Positions 8,513 to 17,382 of a DNA stretch of 64,000 bases are shown here, piece after piece; the first letter of the stretch is position 1, and every line of letters begins with the position of its first letter. The DNA lies in NCBI RefSeq assembly GCF_003201605.1, contig NZ_QJJR01000005.1, forward strand, positions 1 to 64,000, read 5' to 3'. Position numbers and translations under genes: made by a program. Origin of the DNA: Streptohalobacillus salinus. GTDB lineage: Bacteria; Bacillota; Bacilli; Bacillales; Amphibacillaceae. The notes beneath the pieces are model-generated. The model was not told where the DNA came from. It saw nothing but the letters and a program-made list of their open reading frames with translations, and made no database searches.

Positions 8513-9718
8513 TTAATCGTGATACTCAACATGAAATTTCCACCATAAATCCATTCCACCCATTTGCAATAAAATAATATGATCCGTCGTTCGTTTAAAA
8601 CGTGATGCAAGCCAACCTACAATTTTTTTACCCTTCCCTAAAACGCCAATCGCATCTTTTGGACCAAGTGAAGCAATCTGACTACCATACGGTTTAAAAC
8701 GAAAAGCATGGTTCACCGGCTGCCCCTTAATACGAGCACTTACATTTTTCGCACAATATTTTCCTTTTTGAATAGCGATATCAGCGTTAGGTAAATAGGG
8801 GTTCCCATGCCCATTGTTCACCAGTGCAACGTCTCCAATCACAAAGACATTCTCGTAACCCGGCACCGTTAAATCCTCATTCACTTCAACACGACCGTTC
8901 ACAGAATCTAATATTGATTTGTCAATCAAATGACTACCTTTTACACCGGCAGTCCAAACGAACATATCCGTTGGAATAGTTGATACAAGACCTGCGTGCT
9001 CCACTTTAATCTGATGACGTTCGACTGCTTTCACGCGCGTGTTTAACTTAAATTCAACACCTTCACCTTCTAGCTTCTGCATTGCATATTCACCAAGTTC
9101 TAGATCAAACTCTGGTAAGACCGTCGCTTCAGACTCAACAGCAAGTAGTCGAACCTTCTCATAATCAACTCCGTATTCAATACAGAGTTGCGACAGATGC
9201 TCTGTTAACTCACCCAAGAGCTCTACGCCTGTAAATCCTCCTCCACCAATCACAATCGATAGCGGTTGTGTTTGCTTTGTCTTTTTATAATCCGATAACA
9301 CAGTCAATAAACGATTGTATAATCGATTAGCTTTAGCTAACGTGACGATGCTCTGTGCATGTTCAGATAATCCTGGAATATCTTTCGTGTCCATTTCGGA
9401 TCCCAGTGCTATAATCAAGTAGTCATAGCTATGTTCACCTGTATCTGTTGTAACAACTTGATTCTCTACATCTAGCATTTCGACCGTTTCTTTTTTTAAG
9501 GTCACTCTATTTGGATCAATAACTGATTCGATTGGAATCATCGACTGTTTATCTTTGTATACACCTACGGCATTTCGATGTAACCATGTGGTTTGATAAT
9601 GATAATTATGTTTATTAATTAATGTGATATGAACATCTTGATCTTTTACTAATTTTTGAAGTTTCAACACCGCTGTTAAACCTGCATAACCTGCCCCTAA
9701 AACGAGTACTTCAGTCAT
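8513..9718 (-). CDS. yumB: NADH dehydrogenase-like flavoprotein (NDH-2 family, YumB type)
   Basis: Single-polypeptide FAD enzyme of the type II NADH dehydrogenase family, moving electrons from NADH to quinone at the inner face of the membrane. FAD-binding GAGYAGL is at residues 8-14, the NAD-binding GGGGFTGVE near 158-166, and the FAD-contacting VFVIGDVA near 290. The C-terminus (KRTTDHIILLQMGGMDLWWKF) is amphipathic, as for the membrane anchor of NDH-2. Length is 401. In B. subtilis yumB sits beside yumC as here; the main respiratory enzyme is a paralogue, so the exact electron acceptor is uncertain. Divergent from yumC across 167 bases. Confidence 0.85.
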   Translation of the reverse strand: MTEVLVLGAGYAGLTAVLKLQKLVKDQDVHITLINKHNYHYQTTWLHRNAVGVYKDKQSMIPIESVIDPNRVTLKKETVEMLDVENQVVTTDTGEHSYDYLIIALGSEMDTKDIPGLSEHAQSIVTLAKANRLYNRLLTVLSDYKKTKQTQPLSIVIGGGGFTGVELLGELTEHLSQLCIEYGVDYEKVRLLAVESEATVLPEFDLELGEYAMQKLEGEGVEFKLNTRVKAVERHQIKVEHAGLVSTIPTDMFVWTAGVKGSHLIDKSILDSVNGRVEVNEDLTVPGYENVFVIGDVALVNNGHGNPYLPNADIAIQKGKYCAKNVSARIKGQPVNHAFRFKPYGSQIASLGPKDAIGVLGKGKKIVGWLASRFKRTTDHIILLQMGGMDLWWKFHVEYHD

Positions 9719-9885
9719 AATTAACCACCTACTTCCTTCTTCTCCGTCACAATGTTGTCATATTTTAATTTTAGCTTTTTTATCAACTATTTTCAATCAT
9801 TATTCGTTTAGAGCAAGATATATTCATTTCTTAAAGAAGTGTGTTAAACTATTCAATAGTTTCAGATGTTAACGGAGGGATATAA

Positions 9886-10875
9886 ATGAACCAAAAAAAT
9901 ATAAATGATATTATCATTATCGGGGCTGGTCCAGTTGGGCTTTTCGCCGCCTTTTACGGCGGATTACGTCAGAAAGATGTAAAAATTATTGAGAGTTTAC
10001 CACACACAGGTGGCCAACTCAGCGCACTATATCCTGAAAAATACATTTATGATATTGCCGGCTTTCCTAAAGTACGCGCACAAGACCTTGTATCTAATTT
10101 AGAACAACAAGTCCAAATGTTTAATCCGAACTTCTGTCTTGAAGAACATGTTCTGTCTGTTGAAAAACTATCAGATGGTACATTTAGCCTCGAAACAGAT
10201 AAAGGCATACACCTAACAAAGGCGGTAATTATCACTGCTGGTAATGGTGCTTTTCAGCCGAGAAAATTAGCCTTAAAAGAAGCCACAGCATACGAAGGAC
10301 GTAATTTACATTACTACGTTGACCAGATGATGCAGTTCAAAGACAAACGAGTGGTATTATTTGGTGGTGGTGATTCAGCACTTGATTGGGCACTAATGTT
10401 AGAACCAATCGCAAAAGAAGTCACAATCGTGCACCGCCGCGAGCAGTTCCGTGCACATGAACATAGCGTTGAAAAACTACAACAATCAAACGTTAACGTT
10501 TTAACGCCATATGTTCCAGAAGCTTTAACGGGACATGATCAGATTGAACAAGTCGTTGTTAAACAAGTAAAAGGTGAGGAAACCATTACCTTAGATGTTG
10601 ACGATGTTATTGTGAATTATGGCTTTATCTCATCACTGGGCCCGATTAAAGATTGGGGCCTTGAAATAGATAAAAACAGCATTGTCGTCAACTCGAAAAT
10701 GGAAACAAACATTGAAGGCATCTATGCGGCTGGTGATATCTGTACGTATCCAGGTAAAGTCAAATTAATTGCGACTGGATTTGGCGAAGGACCCACAGCA
10801 ATTAATAATGCCATTAATCATACTGAACCTAAAGAACGTTTACAACCAAAACATTCAACAAGTCTTTTTGAATAA
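9886..10875 (+). CDS. yumC: Ferredoxin/flavodoxin-NADP+ reductase, thioredoxin reductase-like
   Basis: Homodimeric FAD protein passing electrons between NADPH and ferredoxin or flavodoxin. It has the thioredoxin-reductase fold: FAD motif GAGPVGL at 13-19, [18 protein letters not shown] near 42-60, NADPH motif GGGDSALDW near residue 160, and the FAD-site [21 protein letters not shown] near 286-306. The CxxC redox pair of true thioredoxin reductases is absent, which defines the YumC-type FNR. Length 329. AACGGAGGG precedes the ATG. Ends in a bidirectional terminator shared with yutM. It may reduce Fe-S or flavodoxin partners near the Fe-S carriers encoded next door (inference). Confidence 0.93.
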   Translation: MNQKNINDIIIIGAGPVGLFAAFYGGLRQKDVKIIESLPHTGGQLSALYPEKYIYDIAGFPKVRAQDLVSNLEQQVQMFNPNFCLEEHVLSVEKLSDGTFSLETDKGIHLTKAVIITAGNGAFQPRKLALKEATAYEGRNLHYYVDQMMQFKDKRVVLFGGGDSALDWALMLEPIAKEVTIVHRREQFRAHEHSVEKLQQSNVNVLTPYVPEALTGHDQIEQVVVKQVKGEETITLDVDDVIVNYGFISSLGPIKDWGLEIDKNSIVVNSKMETNIEGIYAAGDICTYPGKVKLIATGFGEGPTAINNAINHTEPKERLQPKHSTSLFE

Positions 10876-10890
10876 GGTTCTGTTATACCC

Positions 10891-10931
10891 AAAAGCCCCA
10901 CCTCTTTTTCAGAAAAGAGGTGGGGCTTTTA
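10891..10931. terminator. Bidirectional terminator between yumC and yutM
   Basis: AAAAGCCCCACCTCTTTT pairs with AAAAGAGGTGGGGCTTTT around a short loop. Both strands end in T. Confidence 0.9.
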
Positions 10932-10984
10932 AATCTTTAACTCAACCCGTTATAAGGCACTATCAAAAATGTTTTGACAAATAC

Positions 10985-11317
10985 TTAAGCACGTTCATTT
11001 GTCGGACTACACTCACAAGCAGCTACTGTGTTTGGATTCAGAATCGCAAACTCGCCGCCCATCATATTTTGGATGAAATCAATTTTCGTCCCGCGTAGTA
11101 TCTCTAAATCAGCTTGATTAATTGTAAAAGGAATGCCATTGGCTGTCCCTGTATAATCTTCTTTTGTAATTGCTTGATCAAAACCTAACGTATAAGAAAG
11201 ACTATTACATACACTGCCTTTCACGCCAAAACGCAACCTTAATTTTTTATTAGTTTCTTGAAATAACATATCATCTATTTGTAATTTTGCTTGATCAGTA
11301 ATAATGAGCACATCCAT
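10985..11317 (-). CDS. yutM: HesB/IscA-like Fe-S carrier protein YutM
   Basis: A-type iron-sulfur carrier fold, thought to receive clusters from SufBCD-U and pass them to client proteins. The 110 residues show the family pattern: a first cysteine in GVKGSVCNSLSYTLGF (C37) and a C-terminal Cys-x-Cys in NPNTVAACECSP. The SVCNSLSY context replaces the commoner GGCSG, so this is the YutM branch rather than classical IscA/SufA. Position next to dapF and near yutI agrees with Bacillus. It is probably monocistronic or co-transcribed with dapF (70 bases upstream). Cluster binding is inferred from the three cysteines. Confidence 0.85.
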   Translation of the reverse strand: MDVLIITDQAKLQIDDMLFQETNKKLRLRFGVKGSVCNSLSYTLGFDQAITKEDYTGTANGIPFTINQADLEILRGTKIDFIQNMMGGEFAILNPNTVAACECSPTNERA

Positions 11318-11387
11318 CTATCCCTTCCTTACCCTTACTCATAAGTATACTGAATAGTAGAATGCGTTTCAAATATTGCGTACTCTA

Positions 11388-12248
11388 TTACCTGTTAAGC
11401 TGATACGTCCCCGTGGCCGTTACCTCAGCAGCACCTGTCATCCAAACTTGGTTATGTTGATCTAAGCGAATTTCCAAGTCTCCACCATCAAGATGTACAG
11501 TAACCGCTCCATTTTTGGGCGCATACCCATTTAAAATTGCTGCAACAGTAGCAGCACAAGCACCTGTCCCACACGCTTGCGTCACACCAGAACCACGTTC
11601 CCAAACTCTAAAGTTCATTTCTCTCTCATTGACTATTTCGACAAACTCAACATTTACCCCTTCAGGAAAACGAGAATCGTTCGTAATGATTGGACCAAGT
11701 TCATAAAGCGGAGCTGCGTTGATATCTTCGACAAAGAAAATTGCATGCGGGTTTCCCATTGAAACTGCTGTTAGCTGCAACAGCTGGTCGCCAATCTGAA
11801 ACGGTTCATTTACGATTTTTTCTTGTTCTTTTCCTAGCATAGGAATCTGACTTCTGTTTAATAATGGCTCACCCATGTTAATCGTTACAACATCTACTTG
11901 GTCCTCTATAAATGATACCTCTGCATCGACAAGACCAGCCTTTGTCTCAATTGCGAAAGTTTTACTGGTGACCAATTGATTTTCATAACTATATTTTGCG
12001 ACGCATCGCAAGCCATTTCCGCACGTCTTTCCTTCTGAACCGTCCTTGTTGTACATTATCATTTTCACATCAGCTATTTCTGAAGGAGCAATGAGAATCA
12101 AACCATCAGATCCAATACCGGTATTCACATTAGATATCTGTTGTGCTAATTCAGCTAAATCAACACCGGTCATATCTGTTTCAATGGCATTGATATAAAT
12201 ATAACTGTTTCCTAATCCGTGCATTTTAGTGAAAGGTAATCTTTGCAT
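11388..12248 (-). CDS. dapF: Diaminopimelate epimerase
   Basis: PLP-independent epimerase converting LL- to meso-diaminopimelate for peptidoglycan and lysine. Two pseudo-symmetric domains each bring one catalytic cysteine: C76 in SEGKTCGNGLRC and C225 in GVTQACGTGAC. The start at 12248 is chosen because AGGAGG lies 5 bases upstream and MQRLPFTKMHGLGNSY is the canonical N-terminus; the frame is open 26 codons further but without a site. Length 286 is typical. The other DAP-pathway genes are not here, but hom/thrC/thrB just downstream share aspartate-derived metabolism. Confidence 0.96.
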   Translation of the reverse strand: MQRLPFTKMHGLGNSYIYINAIETDMTGVDLAELAQQISNVNTGIGSDGLILIAPSEIADVKMIMYNKDGSEGKTCGNGLRCVAKYSYENQLVTSKTFAIETKAGLVDAEVSFIEDQVDVVTINMGEPLLNRSQIPMLGKEQEKIVNEPFQIGDQLLQLTAVSMGNPHAIFFVEDINAAPLYELGPIITNDSRFPEGVNVEFVEIVNEREMNFRVWERGSGVTQACGTGACAATVAAILNGYAPKNGAVTVHLDGGDLEIRLDQHNQVWMTGAAEVTATGTYQLNR

Positions 12249-12366
12249 ATGTGCCTCCTGTGGTAATTCGTTATTTATTAGTATAGTGATATTTAATGAA
12301 ATTGCAACTTCGTTTTTTAAAATCAAATGATCTTCAATTTTAATACTTCTTAATCACTTGAAAAAA

Positions 12367-12375
12367 TGTTATACT
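12367..12375 (+). promoter_or_regulatory. Extended -10 promoter of yutI
   Basis: TGTTATACT matches the extended -10 form and lies 30 bases before the yutI start; no good -35 is seen at the proper spacing. Confidence 0.5.
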
Positions 12376-12404
12376 AAACGAAGGTCAAAGAAAGGAGTAG
12401 ATGG

Positions 12405-12629
12405 ATGATGCAAGAACAAGTACAAGAAGTTTTAAATAAATTACGTCCATTTTTACTACGTGACGGTGGCGATGTTGAACTTGTCACAGTCGATGATGGT
12501 ATTGTACGTCTCCGCTTGATGGGCGCCTGTGGTACCTGCCCTAGTTCTACCATTACTTTAAAGGCAGGCATCGAACGTGCACTTATTGCAGAAGTTCCTG
12601 GCGTTAAAGAAATTGAACAAATCGTTTAA
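12405..12629 (+). CDS. yutI: NifU C-terminal domain (Nfu-type) Fe-S scaffold protein YutI
   Basis: Small Fe-S cluster scaffold or carrier of the Nfu family. The 74 residues form a single NifU domain with [21 protein letters not shown] followed by the CxxC cluster site [10 protein letters not shown] at about 41-50. AAAGGAG (12391-12397) is 7 bases before ATG 12405; a second ATG follows at once and either could be used. Neighbouring yutM and the suf operon in the same window fit a shared Fe-S pathway. Own promoter and terminator. Confidence 0.92.
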   Translation: MMQEQVQEVLNKLRPFLLRDGGDVELVTVDDGIVRLRLMGACGTCPSSTITLKAGIERALIAEVPGVKEIEQIV

Positions 12630-12650
12630 ATATGAGATATAATATAAATA

Positions 12651-12685
12651 AGACTATATGGGTGAGAACCCATATAGTCTTTTTC
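12651..12685 (+). terminator. yutI terminator
   Basis: AGACTATATGGG pairs perfectly with CCCATATAGTCT around a 6-base loop, followed by TTTTT. It also lies just beyond the thrB stop on the other strand. Confidence 0.88.
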
Positions 12686-12687
12686 GT

Positions 12688-13578
12688 TTAATAGCCGTCA
12701 ACAACTTCAAGCCCTTGGTTTGTTGGGTGAAGTGTTAGCCACTCGCATTCACTTAATTGATTTCGCCATTTCTGCATATTTTTCGTCACAACGGCTTCTT
12801 CAGCAAGTGCAATCATCGTTGGACCTGCGCCGCTTAAATACACACCATAGACATCATCTTTTAATATTTCTTTCACCTTATCATAATGCGGAATTAACGC
12901 TTTGCGGAAAGGTTGATGAAACATCTCTTTTTCCATCATCTTTCCAAGCAAAGGCCAGTTCCCTTGAAACAATGCAGCGGTTGTCACGTTTGCGATACTA
13001 CTTGCTTGCACAGCATCTCTATGACTAAATTGCTCTGGCAACACTTTTCGTGCATCTTTTGTTTTAAGCTCGAAATCAGGAACGATGGTTACGAATACTA
13101 AATTGTTTAAGGGGACTTTCACATAATCAACTTCACCGTCATAATAGCCAATCACACAGCCCCCTAAGATGGCTGGTGCAACATTATCAGGGTGTCCTTC
13201 AATTTCTGTCGCTAAGGTTACTTTTGTGTGGTTAGACAAATGCAGGTCGAGTAACAAGTTAGCAAGCTCAATCCCACAGGCAATTGCCGTAGCACTACTA
13301 CCTAAACCTCTTGCAAGAGGAATATCGCTAAAAAGTTCCACATGACAAGCTGGTAATTCCTCATAACCATATTGTTTTGCGATTTTAAGTGCGATTTGAT
13401 AAATATAATTATCTTTTCCTTTTGGCACATCTTTCAGATGTGCTGAGTGCGAAACAAATGACCATTTATCTGACGAACTAACTTTAATAAACAAATACAT
13501 ATCTAAAGCAATACCTATCGAATCAAATCCTGCGCCTAAATTAGCAGTCGTTGCAGGTACCTTTATTCGCCAACTCAT
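12688..13578 (-). CDS. thrB: Homoserine kinase
   Basis: GHMP kinase phosphorylating L-homoserine, the penultimate step to threonine. The GHMP ATP loop [14 protein letters not shown] (87-100) and the C-terminal [14 protein letters not shown] are visible. 296 residues, normal length. Its ATG overlaps the thrC stop in ATGA, so translation is coupled. Last gene of the hom-thrC-thrB operon, with the yutI/thrB hairpin just downstream. Confidence 0.95.
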   Translation of the reverse strand: MSWRIKVPATTANLGAGFDSIGIALDMYLFIKVSSSDKWSFVSHSAHLKDVPKGKDNYIYQIALKIAKQYGYEELPACHVELFSDIPLARGLGSSATAIACGIELANLLLDLHLSNHTKVTLATEIEGHPDNVAPAILGGCVIGYYDGEVDYVKVPLNNLVFVTIVPDFELKTKDARKVLPEQFSHRDAVQASSIANVTTAALFQGNWPLLGKMMEKEMFHQPFRKALIPHYDKVKEILKDDVYGVYLSGAGPTMIALAEEAVVTKNMQKWRNQLSECEWLTLHPTNQGLEVVDGY

Positions 13579-14636
13579 ACCTCGCCACGTTCCAGGATAA
13601 CTTTCATCACAGCGGCTTCATCATTTTCAAGTACTGTTGGTTTAATGTCGCTATGATCAATCGCTGTATTTGGATCTTTTAATCCGTTGCCAGTAAGCAC
13701 ACAAACGACTTTAGACCCCGATTTGACTTGATTATTTTTTAATGCTTTAAATAAACCAGCGACAGAAGCGTTTGATGCAGGTTCGGCAAAAATACCTTCA
13801 TTTGCTGCCATCCACTTGTACGCTTCTAGCATCTGTTCATCAGTGATTTCATCGATGGTACCACCAGATTCCTCACGTGCATTTATCGCTTGCTTCCAGC
13901 TCGCTGGGTTCCCAATCCGAATCGCTGTTCCAACCGTTTCAGGATTTTCAAAGATGCGATCATGTACAATCGCTGCTGCCCCACTTGCTTCATAGCCCAT
14001 CATTTTCGGAAGACCTGTTTGTTTCTTTTCATTATATTCTTTAAATCCTTTCCAATAAGCAGTAATATTACCCGCATTACCGACAGGAATGAATAAATAA
14101 TCAGGTGCTTTACCTAATGCATCGCACACTTCAAAAGCAGCCGTTTTCTGTCCTTCAATCCGATATGGATTTACAGAGTTAACTAGTGTGATGTCGTCAC
14201 GTTCGCCTAACTTACGGACTATTCGCAAAGCATCATCAAAATTCCCTTTAATCGAGTAAGTTTCGGCACCATACATAACAGCTTGCGCTAATTTCCCTTG
14301 AGCAATTTTCCCTTCAGGGATAACGATGATTGAACGTAATCCTGCTTTTGCTGCGTACGCCGAAGCTGCAGCTGATGTATTTCCTGTTGACGCACAAATA
14401 ACTGTTTTCGAACCCTCTTCGATTGCTTTAGCCATCGCCATTACCATGCCGCGGTCTTTAAATGAACCGGTAGGATTAGCACCTTCTATTTTGGCATATG
14501 CCTCAATCCCATATTTTTCAGACAATGTATCTAGCTTTATAAGAGGTGTATTCCCTTCGTGCAACGTTAATGCTGGCGTTTGATCTGTAACAGGTAAAAA
14601 CTCTTTATACTCACTTAATAATCCTTGCCATACCAT
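13575..14636 (-). CDS. thrC: Threonine synthase
   Basis: PLP enzyme turning O-phosphohomoserine into threonine. PLP-lysine K60 lies in [10 protein letters not shown]; the glycine-rich phosphate loop is [13 protein letters not shown]. Start at ATG 14636 is preferred to 14654, because the latter overlaps GGGGAGG, the ribosome binding site itself. With this start the gap from hom is 4 bases. The 353-residue length is normal for the Bacillus short form. Middle gene of hom-thrC-thrB. Confidence 0.95.
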   Translation of the reverse strand: MVWQGLLSEYKEFLPVTDQTPALTLHEGNTPLIKLDTLSEKYGIEAYAKIEGANPTGSFKDRGMVMAMAKAIEEGSKTVICASTGNTSAAASAYAAKAGLRSIIVIPEGKIAQGKLAQAVMYGAETYSIKGNFDDALRIVRKLGERDDITLVNSVNPYRIEGQKTAAFEVCDALGKAPDYLFIPVGNAGNITAYWKGFKEYNEKKQTGLPKMMGYEASGAAAIVHDRIFENPETVGTAIRIGNPASWKQAINAREESGGTIDEITDEQMLEAYKWMAANEGIFAEPASNASVAGLFKALKNNQVKSGSKVVCVLTGNGLKDPNTAIDHSDIKPTVLENDEAAVMKVILERGEV

Positions 14637-14640
14637 AATA

Positions 14641-15936
14641 TTATTCCTCCCCATCGACGCGATAATGACTAATAATCCGGTCGACTACAGCTATTTTTTC
14701 TAACGCTTCTAAACTTTTCATCAATTGCGCTTTGCTTATTTTATGTGTAATCATAACAATCTCTGCTCGACCTTCTTCTTCGGTTGCAGGTAATTGTAGG
14801 ATTTTCGCAAAGCTTACATTATTATCAGTAAAAATGTTTGTGATTTCTTGGAACGCGCCTGCTTGATCTTCTACCTCTAGCCGAATAAAGTGTCGTGAGA
14901 ATTTTTCGTCTGGCGTTTTTATTTGGCGCTTAAACTGTGGATCGACATAAGTATTCCCACTAATGCCTAGTCTGATGTTACGAATCACTTCCATTAAATC
15001 AGATACAACTGCTGTCGCTGTTGGTAGGCTACCTGCACCAGGACCGTAAAACATCGTCTCACCCACCGCATCGCCATAGACATAAACGGCATTAAATTCA
15101 TTCTTAACATTTGCTAACGGATGATCTTTCGGTAATAGCGTTGGTTCAACCATCACTTCTGCTTTATGATCATGCATCGAAGCAATCCCAATCAATTTAA
15201 TGGTGTACCCGAGGCTTTTTGCAAAATTGATATCGTCTTGAGTAATTGCAGTAATACCTTTAACTTCTACATCAGCTAGATTCACTTCCATTTTAAATGC
15301 CAAGTTAGCAAGTAAGGTCATTTTTCGTGCTGCATCAAGCCCTTCTACATCTGATGTTGGATCAGCTTCTGCAAACCCAAGATCTTGAGCTTCTTTCAAC
15401 ACTTGATCAAATGGTAAGCCTTCGTCGGTCATCTTGGTCATGATAAAGTTTGTCGTACCATTGACAATGCCCATTACCTTTTCAATATGATCGCTTGCAA
15501 GTCCATCAACTAGTGTTCTTACAATCGGGATCCCGCCTGCAATACTCGCATCATAAAGAATATCTGTATGGTTTTCTTTCGCCAGTCTTAATAGTTCTTG
15601 GCCACTAACAGCCATTAAATCTTTGTTTGCTGTCACGATGTGCTTCTTATTCTTTATCGCACGTTCAAGAAGTTCTTTAGTGTTTTCAACGCCACCCATA
15701 ACTTCTACTATCACATCAATTGATTCATCATCAATTAAATCATCTGGCTTGTCAGTCAACCAATTTTTTTTAATAATGACATCGCGTGTTTTACTCACAT
15801 CGTTTACTAAGATTTTAACAATTTCAACTTCACAGCCTAGTTTATGAATAATACGTTCCTTATGGTCATCAAGGACTTTCACCACTCCTGTACCTACAGT
15901 CCCTAATCCAAATAATCCCACTCTAATCTTATCCAT
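14641..15936 (-). CDS. hom: Homoserine dehydrogenase with C-terminal ACT domain
   Basis: NAD(P)-dependent reduction of aspartate semialdehyde to homoserine, the branch point to threonine and methionine. N-terminal Rossmann motif [11 protein letters not shown] (7-17); homoserine_dh signature with [12 protein letters not shown] and [18 protein letters not shown]; a C-terminal ACT domain from about residue 348 ([19 protein letters not shown]) that usually binds threonine for feedback. Length 431. First gene of the operon with AAGGGGG before ATG and a near-consensus promoter upstream; no T-box leader is present, so control is probably by repressor or feedback. Confidence 0.96.
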   Translation of the reverse strand: MDKIRVGLFGLGTVGTGVVKVLDDHKERIIHKLGCEVEIVKILVNDVSKTRDVIIKKNWLTDKPDDLIDDESIDVIVEVMGGVENTKELLERAIKNKKHIVTANKDLMAVSGQELLRLAKENHTDILYDASIAGGIPIVRTLVDGLASDHIEKVMGIVNGTTNFIMTKMTDEGLPFDQVLKEAQDLGFAEADPTSDVEGLDAARKMTLLANLAFKMEVNLADVEVKGITAITQDDINFAKSLGYTIKLIGIASMHDHKAEVMVEPTLLPKDHPLANVKNEFNAVYVYGDAVGETMFYGPGAGSLPTATAVVSDLMEVIRNIRLGISGNTYVDPQFKRQIKTPDEKFSRHFIRLEVEDQAGAFQEITNIFTDNNVSFAKILQLPATEEEGRAEIVMITHKISKAQLMKSLEALEKIAVVDRIISHYRVDGEE

Positions 15937-15992
15937 CTTGTCGCCCCCTTAACTGTATTCTTTTCGTGCACACTTGTTTATCTATAGAGGAC

Positions 15993-16021
15993 ATTATACC
16001 GTCAGACTCTACTAGTTTCAA
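15993..16021 (-). promoter_or_regulatory. Sigma-A promoter of hom-thrC-thrB
   Basis: Minus strand: TTGAAA (16016-16021), exactly 17 bases, TATAAT (15993-15998). It lies 57 bases before the hom ATG, leaving a leader too short for a riboswitch. Confidence 0.82.
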
Positions 16022-16180
16022 GTGTTAAATTCACATAAATTTCTGAAAAAAGAAAAAATCAAAAGATTCTCCGATTAACCCTGTAAACAGTTTATCATAT
16101 TTCAACACGTTTTTTTATGTTTTATGCTGATTTTTTACGGGTATACTTAATTATTGACTTAAAGATGGGATGGATTACAT

Positions 16181-16687
16181 ATGAATAAAAAAACACCAAA
16201 ACAAAATTTAGAAAAAAAAGCTCGCGATTGGTTAGTAGAACGTGGCGTCACGGTAAAAGACATGGCCGAGCTCGTCTATTACCTACAGTCACCCTATCAC
16301 GACAACTTAGACATGGAAACATGCACTGAAAACGTCGAAGCCGTATTATCTAAACGTGAAGTTCAAAATGCAATTATTACAGGTATTCAACTAGATATAT
16401 TAGCTGAAGAAAATAAATTAGAATCACCGCTACAAGAAATCCTTTTATCAGATGAAGGACTTTATGGTGTTGATGAAATTGTCGCTTTATCTATCGTTAA
16501 TGTTTATGGTTCAATTGGCTTAACAAATTTCGGTTACATTGATAAGCAAAAGCCAGGGATTTTAGAAATGCTAAATGATAAATCAAATGAAAAATGCCAT
16601 ACCTTTTTAGATGATATTGTAGGAGCTATTGCGGCTGCAGCCTCAAGTCGCCTCGCACACAGTGACGTTGAAAATGACCTCGATTAA
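16181..16687 (+). CDS. yutG: Phosphatidylglycerophosphatase A-family protein YutG
   Basis: PgpA-domain protein; PgpA removes phosphate from phosphatidylglycerophosphate in phospholipid synthesis. This Bacillus type is a soluble 168-residue protein with ARDWLVERGVTVKDMAELVYYLQ near the N-terminus (14-36) and LHxEVF-like core replaced by LSDEGLYGVDEIVALSIVNVYGSIGLTNFGYIDK, ending FLDDIVGAIAAAASSRLAH. It lacks membrane segments seen in E. coli PgpA, so the enzymatic role is inferred from family naming only. The sporulation gene yutH, which precedes yutG in B. subtilis, is missing: hom is directly adjacent. Convergent with yutD across a shared terminator. Confidence 0.82.
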   Translation: MNKKTPKQNLEKKARDWLVERGVTVKDMAELVYYLQSPYHDNLDMETCTENVEAVLSKREVQNAIITGIQLDILAEENKLESPLQEILLSDEGLYGVDEIVALSIVNVYGSIGLTNFGYIDKQKPGILEMLNDKSNEKCHTFLDDIVGAIAAAASSRLAHSDVENDLD

Positions 16688-16692
16688 CATCT

Positions 16693-16730
16693 AAAGGCGT
16701 GAATATCAAATGATATTCACGCCTTTTTAT
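16693..16730. terminator. Bidirectional terminator between yutG and yutD
   Basis: AAAGGCGTGAATATCA pairs with TGATATTCACGCCTTT, then T run. The yutD stop codon abuts it. Confidence 0.88.
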
Positions 16731-17005
16731 TAATCATCAATCCGTTGAACAATAAAATAGCCACAGCCAAAATTGCAATATTCATATAAGTAATCATCAA
16801 TTGTACTTGCCTTTGTATCAAAAGTCGCCTTGTTGTTTTGATCATCATAGAAGCCTTTTAAACGTAACTGCTCGTATCCCCAATCTCCCACAATGAAATC
16901 ATATTTGGCTAATATATCACTATAACGGTCAATGAACGCCTGTTCTTGAAAAGCATCGCGATAATCTTCAACTACTTTATAGTTATAACCTTCTATTTGT
17001 ATCAT
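16730..17005 (-). CDS. yutD: YutD family protein (DUF1027)
   Basis: Conserved small Bacilli protein of unknown function. Family hallmarks are present: YDFIVGDWGYEQLRLKGFYDD (about 35-55) and the C-terminal YLYEYCNFGCGYFIVQR with two conserved cysteines (C77, C81). 91 residues, near the usual length. Position beside yutG matches B. subtilis. No enzymatic motif is recognised; the paired cysteines may bind metal, but that is speculation. Confidence 0.85.
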   Translation of the reverse strand: MIQIEGYNYKVVEDYRDAFQEQAFIDRYSDILAKYDFIVGDWGYEQLRLKGFYDDQNNKATFDTKASTIDDYLYEYCNFGCGYFIVQRIDD

Positions 17006-17071
17006 ACTAACCCCTCACTTCTTATCACATCATTATTCCCATTCTATCATATCACTTATGAGTTAGCCATA

Positions 17072-17161
17072 TCAGAATACTTTAATAGCGCGCCCTTCAC
17101 CAAATCGATTATCGGGGATCGTTTCAACAGAAAGTTTTTCAGTAGTTATAGCTATCTTCAT
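17072..17161 (-). CDS. Possible 29-residue peptide or remnant
   Basis: A short minus-strand frame reading MKIAITTEKLSVETIPDNRF followed by GEGRAIKVF and a stop. The opening resembles the first strand and RFG turn of the NifX/NifB-like dinitrogenase cofactor domain (MKIAI...RFGRA), which would normally continue for about 80 more residues. The ribosome binding site is weak. It may be a decayed copy of such a gene or a chance frame. It sits in the 270-base gap between yutD and metS. Confidence 0.25.
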   Translation of the reverse strand: MKIAITTEKLSVETIPDNRFGEGRAIKVF

Positions 17162-17221
17162 TTTATTCACACTCTTTCAAGTAAGCAATAGGACTCCGCT
17201 TAATACTCTTCTACTGAAAAC

Positions 17222-17263
17222 AAAAAAATGCCTTGATTTTTAAAAAAACCAAGGCATTTTATA
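17222..17263 (-). terminator. Terminator of the NSS importer-metS operon
   Basis: Minus strand: AATGCCTTG and CAAGGCATT pair across an AT loop, followed by seven T. It begins 15 bases after the metS stop. Confidence 0.88.
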
Positions 17264-17277
17264 AATGTATTCGTCAA

Positions 17278-17382
17278 TTAATATTTTCTAGCTACTTTAA
17301 CAGCATGACTAACACTTGCGATCAAGCCACCCCATATAATAACTATACCAATAACCATCATTGTAATTGCAGAAGCACTCAT
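17278..17382 (-). CDS. metS: MetS-type small subunit of NSS amino-acid importer
   Basis: A 34-residue peptide: MSASAITMMVIGIVIIWGGL, then IASVSHAVKVARKY. One membrane helix followed by a basic tail, with the IWGGL and AVKVAR pattern of the methionine/alanine importer small subunit family. In Corynebacterium glutamicum MetS is needed with the large NSS subunit MetP for methionine uptake. The start is inside ATGA overlapping the large-subunit stop, preceded by GGAGG, so the two are translationally coupled. A terminator follows directly. The gene is shorter than most gene-calling cut-offs. Confidence 0.88.
   Translation of the reverse strand: MSASAITMMVIGIVIIWGGLIASVSHAVKVARKY

Noticed and set aside
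15937-16180. T-box or threonine-responsive leader upstream of hom
   Set aside because: The promoter is only 57 bases from the start codon, and no T-box AGGGTGG block is present.
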